In this document: one piece after another, positions 17,459-25,845 of the stretch
Layout of the letters: every line of letters begins with the position of its first letter
How positions within the stretch are numbered: position 1 is the stretch's first letter
Assembly (NCBI RefSeq): GCF_004217135.1
Contig: NZ_SHKK01000001.1
Span: 2,852,001-2,916,000 of the forward strand
Source of the DNA: Micromonospora violae
GTDB taxonomy: Bacteria; Actinomycetota; Actinomycetes; Mycobacteriales; Micromonosporaceae
Length of the DNA stretch: 64,000 nt
Reading direction: 5' to 3'
Translations under genes and position numbers: made by a program
The notes under the pieces: model-generated
Database searches by the model: none
What the model was told of the DNA's origin: nothing
What the model saw: the letters and a program-made list of their open reading frames with translations, nothing else

Positions 17459-19438
17459 ATGCCCGATCACATCGATCTCGCCCGCCTGCGCGACGTGCTC
17501 GACGGACCGTGGGCCGCGGTCCGCGCCGCGCACCGCGAGCACCTCGACGAGCGCTTCCTCCCGGTGTACGGCGAGACCGGTGACCAGGCACGCGAGCGGA
17601 TCACCCGGCTGCTCACCCAACTCCCCGTCGAGCTGGGCATGACGTCGGCCTTCCCCACCGAGTACGGCGGCAGGGGCGACGTCGGCGGCTCGATCGTCGC
17701 CAGCGAGATGCTGGCGCAGGTCGACCTGTCGCTGATGGTCAAGGCGGGCGTGCAGTGGGGCCTGTTCGGTGGCGCTGTCGCCGCCCTCGGCACGAAGCGG
17801 CACCACGACGTCTACCTGCGCGACATCATCGAGGGTCGGGCCTTCGGCTGTTTCGCCATGACCGAGACCGGCCACGGCTCCGACGTCCAGCAACTACGCA
17901 CCACCTGCACCTACGACCCGCAGACGCAGACCTTCGACCTGCACACCCCGCATGAGGCGGCCCGCAAGGACTACATCGGCAACGCCGCCCGCGACGGACG
18001 GATGGCGGTGGTCTTCGCGCAGCTGATCACCGACGGGACGCGGCACGGCGTACACGCGTGGTTGGTCCCGATCCGCGACGCGCAGGGCAACCCGCTGCCC
18101 GGCGTGACCATCGGCGACGCCGGACCCAAGGCGGGCCTGCTCGGCGTGGACAACGGACGGCTCAGCTTCACCCACGTGACCGTGCCGCGGGACATGCTGC
18201 TCGACCGCTACGGTCAGGTCGCGCCGGACGGGACGTACTCGAGCCCGATCGAGAACGACTCCCGACGCTTCTTCACCATGCTCGGCACCCTGGTCCGCGG
18301 CCGGGTGAGCGTAGGCGGCGCCGCGTCGGCGGCCACCAAGTCGGCGCTGACCATCGCCGTGCGCTACGGCGACATCCGCCGCCAGTTCGGCACGCCCGAC
18401 GCGGGCCGGGAGGTGCTGCTCAACGACTACCTGGCCCACCAGCGCAAGTTGCTTCCCGCCCTGGCCACCACGTACGCGCTGAGCTTCGCCCAGGCCGAGT
18501 TGGTCACCGCCCTCAGTGAGGTGCAGGGCGGCGACGGGCCGGTCGACGAGCACCGGCAACGGGAGCTGGAGTCCCGGGCCGCCGGCCTCAAGGCCGCGCA
18601 GACCTGGCACGCGACGCGCACCATCCAGATGTGTCGTGAGGCATGTGGTGGTGCCGGCTACCTGGCCGAGAACCGGCTGCCCAGCCTGAAGGCCGACACC
18701 GACGTCTTCACCACCTTCGAGGGCGACAACACGGTGCTGTTGCAGTTGGTGGCCAAGGGGCTGCTCACCGGCTACCGGGACGAGTTCGGCTCGCTGGACG
18801 GGTGGGGGCGCGCCTCCTTCGTCGCCGAACAGGTCCGCGAGATGGTGCTCGAGCGCACGGCCGCCCGGTCGGTGATCGAGCGGCTGATCAGCGCCGTACC
18901 CGGCCGCGACGACGAGGTCGCGGTCACTCACCGCGGCTGGCAGCTCAAGATCTTCGAGGACCGCGAGAGGCATCTGCTCGACGGCGCTGTCCGCCGCCTG
19001 CGCAACGGCGCGGCCACGAAGACGGACCGACCCTTCGACATCTTCAATGATGTCCAGGACCACGTCCTCGCTGTCGCCGCCGCGCACATCGACCGGGTCA
19101 CCCTGGAGGCGTTCGTCGCCGGCATCGAGAACACCGCCGACCCGGCGGTCCGGGCGCTGCTCTCGCGGGTCTGTGACCTGTACGCGCTCAGCGTCATCGA
19201 GGCCGACAAGGGCTGGTTCCTGGAGCATGGTCGTCTCACGCCGGCCCGCTCCAAGGCGATCACCGGCGTGGTGAACGGCCTGCTCAAGGAGTTGCGCCCG
19301 CACATGCGGACGCTCGTGGACGGCTTCGCCATTCCGGACACCTGGCTGCACTGCGCCATCCTCGAGGAGGAACCCCGCCGGCAGGAGACGATGGCCGCCC
19401 ACGATTCAGCCGGTGATCGGCAGGCGGTGTCGGCGTAG
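17459..19438 (+). CDS. Acyl-CoA oxidase-family flavoenzyme
   Basis: 659 residues, the length of acyl-CoA oxidases rather than the about 380 of simple acyl-CoA dehydrogenases. GGGGGGA precedes the ATG. The N-terminal and middle domains carry CFAMTETGHGSDVQQLRT (FAD and substrate region) and the RRQFG motif. CREACGGAGYLAENRLP and TFEGDNTVLLQLVAKGLL follow, the Glu of TFEGDN being the expected catalytic base. The C-terminal about 220 residues are the second oxidase domain. It should oxidise acyl-CoA to 2-enoyl-CoA with FAD, passing electrons to oxygen. Monocistronic; the acyl chain preference is unknown. Confidence 0.9.
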   Translation: MPDHIDLARLRDVLDGPWAAVRAAHREHLDERFLPVYGETGDQARERITRLLTQLPVELGMTSAFPTEYGGRGDVGGSIVASEMLAQVDLSLMVKAGVQWGLFGGAVAALGTKRHHDVYLRDIIEGRAFGCFAMTETGHGSDVQQLRTTCTYDPQTQTFDLHTPHEAARKDYIGNAARDGRMAVVFAQLITDGTRHGVHAWLVPIRDAQGNPLPGVTIGDAGPKAGLLGVDNGRLSFTHVTVPRDMLLDRYGQVAPDGTYSSPIENDSRRFFTMLGTLVRGRVSVGGAASAATKSALTIAVRYGDIRRQFGTPDAGREVLLNDYLAHQRKLLPALATTYALSFAQAELVTALSEVQGGDGPVDEHRQRELESRAAGLKAAQTWHATRTIQMCREACGGAGYLAENRLPSLKADTDVFTTFEGDNTVLLQLVAKGLLTGYRDEFGSLDGWGRASFVAEQVREMVLERTAARSVIERLISAVPGRDDEVAVTHRGWQLKIFEDRERHLLDGAVRRLRNGAATKTDRPFDIFNDVQDHVLAVAAAHIDRVTLEAFVAGIENTADPAVRALLSRVCDLYALSVIEADKGWFLEHGRLTPARSKAITGVVNGLLKELRPHMRTLVDGFAIPDTWLHCAILEEEPRRQETMAAHDSAGDRQAVSA

Positions 19439-19520
19439 CCGCTGGCGACCGGTGGCTGAAGCGGGCCTTCGGCGGCGGCCGAGCGCCCGGAGAGTGATCA
19501 CCACCACGGGTCACCAGCAG

Positions 19521-19563
19521 GACTCTCCCGTCACGGAAGAGTAGAGTCGTTGGCTGGTCAGCC
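19521..19563. promoter_or_regulatory. Paired inverted repeats upstream of the SulP gene
   Basis: GACTCT (19521-19526) and AGAGTC (19543-19548) form one inverted repeat, followed directly by GGCTG-GT-CAGCC (19552-19563). They lie in the 226-bp gap between the oxidase and SulP genes and could be either the oxidase terminator or control sites for the SulP-MerR operon. Confidence 0.3.
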
Positions 19564-19664
19564 GACCACCGCGATGCCGGTGGCCCTGCCTGACGCCCCC
19601 TCGCACGTCAGCAACCGGACGAGACGCGCCGGTGCTGTCCTCGTGCGCGCACACCGAGCGTGAG

Positions 19665-21176
19665 ATGAGTCGCATGTCTGCACTGTTGTCGGCGGTCCGC
19701 CCGCCCCGGCCCTCCCGACCTGAGTGGCTGTCCTCACCCCGGGTGCTGCGTACCGAGGTTCTGGCCGGTCTGGTGGTGGCGCTGGCGCTGATCCCGGAGG
19801 CGATCTCCTTCTCGATCCTCGCCGGCGTCGACCCACGGGTGGGGCTGTTCGCGTCGTTCACGATGGCGGTCACCATCGCCTTCACGGGCGGACGACCGGC
19901 GATGATCAGTGCGGCGACCGGTGCGGTCGCGCTCGTGGTGGCCCCCCTCGCCAAGGAGCACGGCCTCGACCACCTCGTCGCCGCGGTGATCCTGGGTGGC
20001 CTCCTACAGGTGGTGCTCGCCGCGCTCGGAGTGGCGAAGCTGATGCGATTCGTTCCGCGCAGCGTGATGGTGGGGTTCGTCAACGCCCTGGCTATCTTGA
20101 TCTTCACCGCGCAGGTGCCGCATCTGATCGGCGTGCCGTGGCTGGTCTACCCGATGGTCGCCGTCGCGCTCGCGATCATGGTGTTTCTTCCGAGACTGAC
20201 CACCGCCGTGCCGGCCCCGCTGGTGGCGATCATCGCGCTGACGGTGTTCACCGTCGCCGCGCACCTGACCGTGCCCAACGTCGGCGGGGAGGGCACCCTG
20301 CCCGACAGCCTGCCCACCCTGGGGCTACCCGACGTGCCCTACACCCTGGACACGCTGCGGCTCATCGCCCCGTACGCGCTCGGTATCGCCCTGGTCGGGC
20401 TGATGGAATCGCTGATGACGGCGAAGCTGGTCGACGACATCACCGACACCCACTCCAACAAGACCCGGGAGTCCTGGGGTCAGGGTGTGGCGAACATCGT
20501 CACCGGCTTCTTCGGCGGCATGGGCGGCTGCGCCATGATCGGCCAGACGATGATCAACGTGAAGACGTCCGGTGCCCGGACCCGGCTGTCAACGTTCCTC
20601 GCCGGGACGTTCCTGCTCGTCCTCGTCGTCGCCCTCGGCGACGTGGTCGCGCTGATCCCGATGGCGGCCCTGGTCGCCGTAATGATCATCGTCTCAGTCG
20701 GCACGTTCGACTGGCACAGCATTGAACCCGCCACGTTGAAGCGGATGCCCTGGGGCGAGACGATCGTCATGGTCATCACTGTCATCGGCACGCTGGTCAG
20801 CCACAACCTCGCCGTCGGTGTCGTCCTCGGGGTGCTCGCCGCGATGGTGATCTTTGCCCGTCGGGTGGCGCACCTCGTCGAGGTGACCAGCGTCCTGGAC
20901 CCGGACGGCGGCACGCGGATCTACCACGTCCACGGTGAGTTGTTCTTCGCCTCCAGCAACGACCTGGTCTCCCAGTTCGACTACGCCGGTGACCCGGAGC
21001 ATGTCGTTGTCGACATGACCGAGGCCCACATCTGGGACGCCTCCTCCGTCGCGGCCTTGGATGCGATCACGACCAGGTACGCGTCGCGCGGCAAGCGTGT
21101 CGACATCGTCGGGTTGAACCCCGCCAGCGCGAGCTTCCACGAGAACCTGGCCGGCACGCTCACGGCCGGGCACTGA
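19665..21176 (+). CDS. SulP-family anion transporter with STAS domain
   Basis: About 503 residues from ATG 19665 (ATG 19674 is also possible; neither has a strong Shine-Dalgarno). About ten to twelve helices are visible, with SulP hallmarks ALIPEAISFSILAGVDPRVGLFASF, GGRPAMISAATGAVALV and GFFGGMGGCAMIGQTMINVKTSGARTR. The C-terminal about 90 residues are a STAS domain (RIYHVHGELFFASSNDL, then DASSVAALDAI). SulP proteins carry sulfate, bicarbonate or other anions; the substrate here is undetermined. Its stop overlaps the MerR start by one base (TGATG), so both are made together. Confidence 0.92.
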   Translation: MSRMSALLSAVRPPRPSRPEWLSSPRVLRTEVLAGLVVALALIPEAISFSILAGVDPRVGLFASFTMAVTIAFTGGRPAMISAATGAVALVVAPLAKEHGLDHLVAAVILGGLLQVVLAALGVAKLMRFVPRSVMVGFVNALAILIFTAQVPHLIGVPWLVYPMVAVALAIMVFLPRLTTAVPAPLVAIIALTVFTVAAHLTVPNVGGEGTLPDSLPTLGLPDVPYTLDTLRLIAPYALGIALVGLMESLMTAKLVDDITDTHSNKTRESWGQGVANIVTGFFGGMGGCAMIGQTMINVKTSGARTRLSTFLAGTFLLVLVVALGDVVALIPMAALVAVMIIVSVGTFDWHSIEPATLKRMPWGETIVMVITVIGTLVSHNLAVGVVLGVLAAMVIFARRVAHLVEVTSVLDPDGGTRIYHVHGELFFASSNDLVSQFDYAGDPEHVVVDMTEAHIWDASSVAALDAITTRYASRGKRVDIVGLNPASASFHENLAGTLTAGH

Positions 21177-21592
21177 TGAGCGACGGGCGCGTCGAGGCGA
21201 CAGCCGCTCGACACATGCAGATCGGAGAAGCCGCCGAACGCGTCGGGCTGAGCATCCGCACCATCCGCCACTACGAGGACGCGGGTCTGGTCGTACCCTC
21301 GGCGCGCAGCGAGGGTGGGTTCCGCCTCTACACCGAGCCGGACCTCGACCGTCTGCGCGTCATCAAGCGGATGAAGCCGCTCGGCTTCACCCTGGAGGAG
21401 ATGCGCGACCTGCTGCGGCTGCTCGACGACCTCACCACCACCGACGGCGACGCGCGCGCGGCGCTGTTGGACCGCCTCGCCCTGTTCCACACCGCTGCCC
21501 AGTCCCGGGTCCACGCGCTCCGGCAGCAGCTCGCCATGGCGGAGGGTTTCGCCCGACAGATCCAGGAGCAGATCGACCTGCACAACCGCTGA
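21176..21592 (+). CDS. MerR-family transcriptional regulator
   Basis: 138 residues. After a short lead, residues about 14-82 form the MerR winged helix (MQIGEAAERVGLSIRTIRHYEDAGLV, GGFRLYTEPDLDRL, IKRMKPLGFTLEEMRDLL), then a long dimerisation helix. No metal-binding Cys is seen, so it belongs with the ligand or stress-responsive MerR proteins. Translational coupling to the SulP gene suggests it controls anion transport. ATG 21176 lies on the SulP stop; an internal ATG at codon 14 would also give a full DNA-binding domain. Confidence 0.88.
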   Translation: MSDGRVEATAARHMQIGEAAERVGLSIRTIRHYEDAGLVVPSARSEGGFRLYTEPDLDRLRVIKRMKPLGFTLEEMRDLLRLLDDLTTTDGDARAALLDRLALFHTAAQSRVHALRQQLAMAEGFARQIQEQIDLHNR

Positions 21593-21625
21593 CGTGTCGC
21601 GGTGCGCCCTGCGACACGTCAGCGG
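21586..21625. terminator. Hairpin overlapping the MerR stop codon, between convergent genes
   Basis: Arms 21586-21600 and 21611-21625 are a perfect 15-bp match around a 10-nt loop. The left arm includes the MerR stop codon. It can serve both the MerR gene and the convergent ferritin-like gene. Confidence 0.8.
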
Positions 21626-21644
21626 GGACGACGTCCGACGGCCC

Positions 21645-22550
21645 TCACGCCGATGCGGCGCTCATCACGATGTCGCCGTTCATGCCGGCCGGGTAGAAGC
21701 CACCTGACGAGACCGGGTTCGGGCTCAGGTAGGCGATGTTCAGAACGGACTGCGCCGATCGGCCGTAGCACATTCCATTTTCATCGGTGGGGATGAAATT
21801 CGGGTCCGCCGCCGTGCCGACACCCTGGTCGTCATCCGCCGGGCCATCGAGACTGTTACGCGCGTCGGAGATCTTCCGCACCGAATCAAATACTGTGTCG
21901 TCGGTGAGTCCGGCGCTGTAGAGCGCGGATCGGACAATTCCCGCGTGGTACGCCTCGGTGGCCAGCAGGCCAGCTGCCGCATCAAGGTACGTCTTGTTCG
22001 ACAGCAGTGACGCGGAACCTTTGAACGCCGACACTCCGACGTCCTCGAAGAGGAACGCCGCGAAGAGGAAGTTGAGATCGTTCGCGTACGGGTCGAACCT
22101 TTCGCCCTGCTTGATGAGACCAGCGGCCGTCGCCGCCGCCGTGAAGCTCTCGTCCAGCGAGATGGCGGGACGAGCAACAGCGGCGTTGCCGAGCGCGGAT
22201 CGCAGGAAGGCCACGTGCTGCATCTCGTCGGAGGCGATCTCCTTCGCGAACCTCTGCACGAAGTTGCTGCTGAAGTTGACCGATCCTCCGCCGGACACCT
22301 CGCCGCGCACCCCGGTGCCGGTGGTCATCTCGTCAGGAAGCCCGGATCCCGTCGTCGCGCGGAGGTAGAACTCGGCCTCGAGATATTCGAGATTCAGCGC
22401 GAAGTTGAGGATGGCCGCGTCGCTCGGCGATCCACCGCCTGCCGGGTCGGCGTTGCACACTCCTGGATCCACCAGGGCCGCGAGCCTCCGCCGGTCCGCT
22501 TCGGATTCTGCGCTGCGGGACACCGCCGCTGAGATGAACCAGTTGTCCAT
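21645..22550 (-). CDS. Ferritin-like domain protein (desiccation-related PCC13-62 type)
   Basis: 301 residues; GGAGG precedes the ATG. The helical core has the Ferritin_2 pattern: ILNFALNLEYLEAEFYLRA, EIASDEMQHVAFLRSAL and LLATEAYHAGIVRSAL, supplying Glu and His residues for a possible di-metal site. Proteins of this family are linked to desiccation in plants and to stress in bacteria. The C-terminal about 80 residues (NFIPTDENGMCYGRSAQSVL and following) are the family's usual extension. No signal peptide is evident. The promoter lies in the 218-bp gap to 22769, where I see no clear motif. Confidence 0.88.
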   Translation of the reverse strand: MDNWFISAAVSRSAESEADRRRLAALVDPGVCNADPAGGGSPSDAAILNFALNLEYLEAEFYLRATTGSGLPDEMTTGTGVRGEVSGGGSVNFSSNFVQRFAKEIASDEMQHVAFLRSALGNAAVARPAISLDESFTAAATAAGLIKQGERFDPYANDLNFLFAAFLFEDVGVSAFKGSASLLSNKTYLDAAAGLLATEAYHAGIVRSALYSAGLTDDTVFDSVRKISDARNSLDGPADDDQGVGTAADPNFIPTDENGMCYGRSAQSVLNIAYLSPNPVSSGGFYPAGMNGDIVMSAASA

Positions 22551-22768
22551 GCTGCCTCCGTTTGATGCAGTCAGGTGCCAACTGTCCGTACCGGCCGACC
22601 CGACTGGAATGGATGAGACTCACGTTAGGCGCGCGGGTGAACCCCAGGAATTGTTTTGCCGGAAGGCGGTACGGGGTGAATCCGACGTCGACTACGCTCC
22701 GCGCGGCGGAACGCGTACCGATCGGTTGGGCCGCGCTTCGCGGCTGCCGGCCTGCTTCGATGGCAGGG

Positions 22769-23251
22769 TCACCCGGGGGGTGCCGTCGTGGGCATGGCAC
22801 CCTCGGCGAGCTTGAGCCGCGTCCAGATGTTCATGTTGATCACAACGGCCGCGATCTCCAGGATCTCCTCGTCCGTGAAGTGCACGGTCATCCTGTCGTG
22901 CGCCTCCTGGAACCGACTGTTCACGGTGGCGTCGGCGGTCCGGGTCAATGCCTCGGCGTAGGAGAGCGCGGCTCGCTCCTGCTCGGTGAACAGGTGCGTC
23001 TCCCACCACGCGCTGAGGGTTTCGACTGTGGAGGGCGGGATGTCGGCGGCACGGGCAGCTTCGTGGTGCACGAGAAGGCAGTAGCTGCAATTGTTGATCT
23101 GCGCGACGCGTAACCGGAGGAGCTGGGCCAGGGACCGTTCCACCTGGAGTGTGGCGGTATAGCCGAAGGCTGCGGCCCCGGCGTTCGCCAGAGCCGTGAG
23201 CTGCTCGTTCGAGGTGGCGTCCAGTCGGACGTTCTGAATCCTGGTATCCAA
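22769..23251 (-). CDS. Carboxymuconolactone decarboxylase/AhpD-like protein
   Basis: 160 residues from a TTG at 23251, preferred because AGGAGG lies 7 nt upstream of it; a longer frame begins at 23281. The AhpD-type active site INNCSYCLLVHH (CxxC with the downstream His) is intact, followed by the EILEIAAVVINMNIWTRLKLA helix. Such proteins are alkylhydroperoxidase-like peroxidase reductants. It follows the DUF417 gene by 57 bp and is probably co-transcribed from the promoter region holding the palindrome at 23881-23896. Confidence 0.88.
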   Translation of the reverse strand: MDTRIQNVRLDATSNEQLTALANAGAAAFGYTATLQVERSLAQLLRLRVAQINNCSYCLLVHHEAARAADIPPSTVETLSAWWETHLFTEQERAALSYAEALTRTADATVNSRFQEAHDRMTVHFTDEEILEIAAVVINMNIWTRLKLAEGAMPTTAPPG

Positions 23252-23308
23252 GAGCTGGCCTCCTCTGACCCACGACGGCACCGGTGGTGCGCAAGCCCGG
23301 CGGTCGGC

Positions 23309-23776
23309 TCATCGCTGGCGGGCGACGCGCAGCGAGTCGCCAGCTGTCACCAGAGCGGCGCCGAGGAGCACGGTGTCCTTCAACAGGAATTGCCCCAGCT
23401 GGGAGAGGCTGAACACCCCCTGCCCCTGCTGCCGGGCCTCGGGCGTGGTGGCCAGGAAGCTGAGCGTGGTGAGGAACATTCCGGCCGCCGCGACGCTGCC
23501 GATCGCCGCCGCTCTGGGGGCGAACGGCTTCGCGGCGATGAGAGAGCCCACGGCGATCTCGGTGACGCCGATGAGCCGGTTGAGCCTCTGTGCGCCCAGC
23601 CTTTTCCGCAACGAGGAGAACAGCGGACTCGAGGTGACCAGGGGCTCGTCGTTCTCGACCTCGTACTGTTTGAATTTGAGCGCGCCGATCCACAAGATGT
23701 TCGTCGCCAGTGCCGAGCGCAGGACCGAGGCGCCGACGGAAGCGAGGCCATCGGTCGAGGCGTGTCGCGTGCCCAT
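23309..23776 (-). CDS. DUF417/YkgB (RclC-like) membrane protein
   Basis: 155 residues with four probable helices. The stretch IGALKFKQYEVENDEPLVTS followed by SPLFSSLRKRLG is characteristic of the DUF417 family, which includes RclC of the E. coli reactive-chlorine response. The N terminus has no signal peptide. Together with an AhpD-like protein, MsrA and a molybdoenzyme nearby, it points to oxidant (possibly hypochlorous acid) defence; that is inference. The divergent promoter region 23777-24107 carries two copies of the TGGAC-N6-GTCCA palindrome. Confidence 0.85.
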   Translation of the reverse strand: MGTRHASTDGLASVGASVLRSALATNILWIGALKFKQYEVENDEPLVTSSPLFSSLRKRLGAQRLNRLIGVTEIAVGSLIAAKPFAPRAAAIGSVAAAGMFLTTLSFLATTPEARQQGQGVFSLSQLGQFLLKDTVLLGAALVTAGDSLRVARQR

Positions 23777-23880
23777 TGCTCGCTCCTAGTCGCTGCCGAC
23801 GGTGGGCGTGCCGGGGACCATTACCCGCTGGGGCCGGCCACACACCCGGGAGGCACCCCGCACGGTACGGTTGAGCCATC

Positions 23881-23896
23881 TGGACGCCAAAGTCCA
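23881..23896. promoter_or_regulatory. Operator-like palindrome A: TGGAC-N6-GTCCA
   Basis: Perfect 5-bp arms with a 6-nt spacer, 105 bp upstream of the DUF417 start in the divergent intergenic region. One of six sites of the same geometry in this cluster. Confidence 0.65.
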
Positions 23897-23993
23897 CCGG
23901 GCACGCCCCTCGTGCGGGCGATCAACAGGCGTAGGCGCGCGAACGCGATCATCAGGAGCAGCTAGTTCTCCCAACCGCCGACTGCTTGCGAGT

Positions 23994-24021
23994 TTGCCGA
24001 CCGACGCCGCGCCAGCATAGT
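23994..24021 (+). promoter_or_regulatory. Candidate promoter of the molybdoenzyme operon
   Basis: TTGCCG (23994-23999) and CATAGT (24016-24021) are separated by 16 nt, resembling -35 and -10 elements. The palindrome at 24022-24039 starts immediately after the -10, where bound repressor would block initiation. Confidence 0.45.
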
Positions 24022-24039
24022 CTGGACGCAATGGTCCAG
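24022..24039. promoter_or_regulatory. Operator-like palindrome B: CTGGAC-N6-GTCCAG
   Basis: Perfect 6-bp arms with a 6-nt spacer, overlapping the presumed transcription start of the molybdoenzyme operon. The best of the six sites. Confidence 0.7.
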
Positions 24040-24107
24040 TTAACACGCCTCCAATGGTGGGAACGCACGTCCCCACCGCGGAGAATCTCAGCAGCCAGGG
24101 AGGACGC

Positions 24108-24704
24108 ATGGCAGTGATCAGTCGCGGCTTCGGCGGCCGCAGACGCGACGACGCCAACCTTCCGCCCGGCCAGTACCGCACAGACGACTTCCCGGTCCTG
24201 TCGGCGGGACCAACACCGCGCATCAACCTCGACACGTGGGAACTGGCCGTCATCACCGAGGCCGGCGAGCGAAGCACGTGGTCATGGGCGGAGTTCACCG
24301 CCCTTCCCGCCGACCAGCCCACCGTGGACATCCATTGCGTCACGCACTGGTCGAAGTTCGGCACACGCTGGCGAGGCGTCGCCGTGGACACGTTGCTGGC
24401 CGACGTCGAGAGCGCGGCCGACTACGTCGTCGCCCACTCCTACGGCGGCTACACCACGAACATGCCGCTGGAGGACCTGCTCGACGGCCAGGCCTGGGTG
24501 GCGTACGAGTTCGACGGCGAGCCGTTGACTCCGGTGCACGGCGGGCCCGCTCGCCTCCTCGTTCCGCACCTGTACTTCTGGAAGAGCGCGAAATGGTTGC
24601 GCGCCCTGGAGCTGCGTCTCGACGACGAGCCCGGGTTCTGGGAGACGGCCGGCTACCACAACGACGGTGACCCATGGCGCGAGCAGCGCTACCAAACAGA
24701 CTGA
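24108..24704 (+). CDS. Sulfite-oxidase-like molybdopterin enzyme (cytoplasmic)
   Basis: 198 residues from ATG 24108 with AGGGAGG upstream. It is the SUOX-fold molybdopterin-binding domain only: VDIHCVTHWSKFGTRWRGV carries the Cys expected to ligate molybdenum, and HGGPARLLVPHLYFWKSAKW the second conserved segment. No Tat or Sec signal and no dimerisation domain are present, unlike YedY/MsrP or true sulfite oxidase. The next gene, overlapping by 31 bp, is a flavin reductase, so a cytoplasmic NAD(P)H-driven Mo reductase (for example of S-oxides) is plausible. Substrate unproven. Confidence 0.88.
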   Translation: MAVISRGFGGRRRDDANLPPGQYRTDDFPVLSAGPTPRINLDTWELAVITEAGERSTWSWAEFTALPADQPTVDIHCVTHWSKFGTRWRGVAVDTLLADVESAADYVVAHSYGGYTTNMPLEDLLDGQAWVAYEFDGEPLTPVHGGPARLLVPHLYFWKSAKWLRALELRLDDEPGFWETAGYHNDGDPWREQRYQTD

Positions 24705-25414
24705 CCTGGCAGCCGGCGACCGTCGCCGCCACCCGCACGGAGACGGGGACGGCGCGGACCCTGGTCCTCGCCGTTGCCGGCTGGACAGGTCACGTGCCGG
24801 GCCAGCACGTCGACGTCCGGTTGACGGCTCCCGACGGCTACACGGCGTACCGCAGCTACTCGATCTCGTCGGCCCCGGCGCCCGGCCTGCTCGAAGTGAC
24901 AGTCCAGGCGGTGACCGGCGGTGAGGTCTCGCCGTACCTCGTCGAGGTGGCGGAGCCGGGTGACCAGCTCGAGATCCGTGGGCCGCTCGGTGGTTGGTTC
25001 ATCCGCCGACCCGCCGATTCGCGCCCGGCGCTGCTGGTCGGCGGCGGGTCCGGCGTGGCGCCCCTGATGTCGATGGTGCGTGCGGCGACGAATCCCACCA
25101 GGTTGCTCTACTCGACCCGGTCCCCGTCCGATGCGCTGTTCTCGGCAGACCTCGCGAGCGCAGAAGCCGCAGGCGGTGGTCGCGTCGCCGTCACCCGTGT
25201 CTACACCAGGGCCGTGCCTCCCGGCTGGCCGGCCGCACCCCGACGACTGGACGCGGACACCCTTGCCCGCGTCGCCTGGCCCCGCGAAGCCGATGCCGTG
25301 GCGTTCGTCTGCGGGCCCACCGGATTCGTCGAGACCGTGGCCGATCTCCTCGTCGACATCGGCCACGACCCGGCGAACATCCGCACCGAACGCTTCGGAC
25401 CCACCGGAGGATGA
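24674..25414 (+). CDS. FAD/NAD(P)-binding ferredoxin-reductase-type flavoprotein
   Basis: 246 residues. FAD domain: GQHVDVRLTAPDGYTAYRSYSISSAP carries the RxYS motif. NAD(P) domain: LLVGGGSGVAPLMSMVR and FVCGPTGFVETV near the end. No Fe-S cluster domain is fused. It overlaps the molybdoenzyme gene by 31 bp, and its stop sits within the ATG region of the next gene, so the three are one operon. It most likely feeds electrons to the molybdoenzyme. Confidence 0.9.
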   Translation: MARAALPNRLTWQPATVAATRTETGTARTLVLAVAGWTGHVPGQHVDVRLTAPDGYTAYRSYSISSAPAPGLLEVTVQAVTGGEVSPYLVEVAEPGDQLEIRGPLGGWFIRRPADSRPALLVGGGSGVAPLMSMVRAATNPTRLLYSTRSPSDALFSADLASAEAAGGGRVAVTRVYTRAVPPGWPAAPRRLDADTLARVAWPREADAVAFVCGPTGFVETVADLLVDIGHDPANIRTERFGPTGG

Positions 25415-25416
25415 CC

Positions 25417-25776
25417 ATGTCGACCACCAATGCCGAACCAGACGACGCAGCCGGCTCGAACCTGGCGGACGTCACCGCGCCCGGCGCGGAAGACCTGGTC
25501 GTCACCAACAACAGCGAGCTGAGCAGCTACGAGGCCACGATCGGGGGCCGGACAGCCGCTGGGCTCGTCTACACCCAGGTCGGCGGCCGTATCGTGCTGT
25601 TGGCGACATCGGTGCTCCCCGAGTTCCGGGGTAGGGGGATAGCCGGCAGGCTCATCGGCGCCGTCCTCGACGAGCTGCGCACTCAGGGAAAGACCGCCAC
25701 CGTCACCTGCCCGTTCGCGACGGCGTTCGTCGATGCCCATCCGGAGTACGCCGACGTTGTCAGGGACGCCACGTAA
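25417..25776 (+). CDS. Small GNAT-family protein (YjdJ/GNAT_acetyltr_2 type)
   Basis: 119 residues from ATG 25417, chosen for its 6-nt spacing from GGAGG; ATG 25411 is in frame but too close. After about 30 flexible residues comes a minimal GNAT fold: SSYEATIGGRTAAGLVYTQ, the acetyl-CoA loop VLPEFRGRGIAGRLI, and CPFATAFVDAHPEYADVV, the signature ending of this short family. Its members are predicted acetyltransferases of unknown target. Third gene of the molybdoenzyme operon, before a strong hairpin. Confidence 0.85.
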   Translation: MSTTNAEPDDAAGSNLADVTAPGAEDLVVTNNSELSSYEATIGGRTAAGLVYTQVGGRIVLLATSVLPEFRGRGIAGRLIGAVLDELRTQGKTATVTCPFATAFVDAHPEYADVVRDAT

Positions 25777-25797
25777 CTGGGTGCAGGTGTCTGCGCG

Positions 25798-25833
25798 GGC
25801 GGGGCTGCGGACGCGTACGTCCGCAGCCCCGCC
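25798..25833. terminator. Hairpin terminator between convergent GNAT and MDR genes
   Basis: Arms 25798-25813 and 25818-25833 form a perfect 16-bp stem with a 4-nt loop (CGTA). It separates the molybdoenzyme operon from the convergent oxidoreductase gene and can end both. Confidence 0.85.
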
Positions 25834-25845
25834 GTCGCGGAGGCC

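Noticed and set aside
17218..17460. 80-codon minus-strand frame between the betaine importer and acyl-CoA oxidase genes
   Set aside because: No Shine-Dalgarno, no recognisable domain, and it covers the promoter region with the direct-repeat box; it overlaps the oxidase start.
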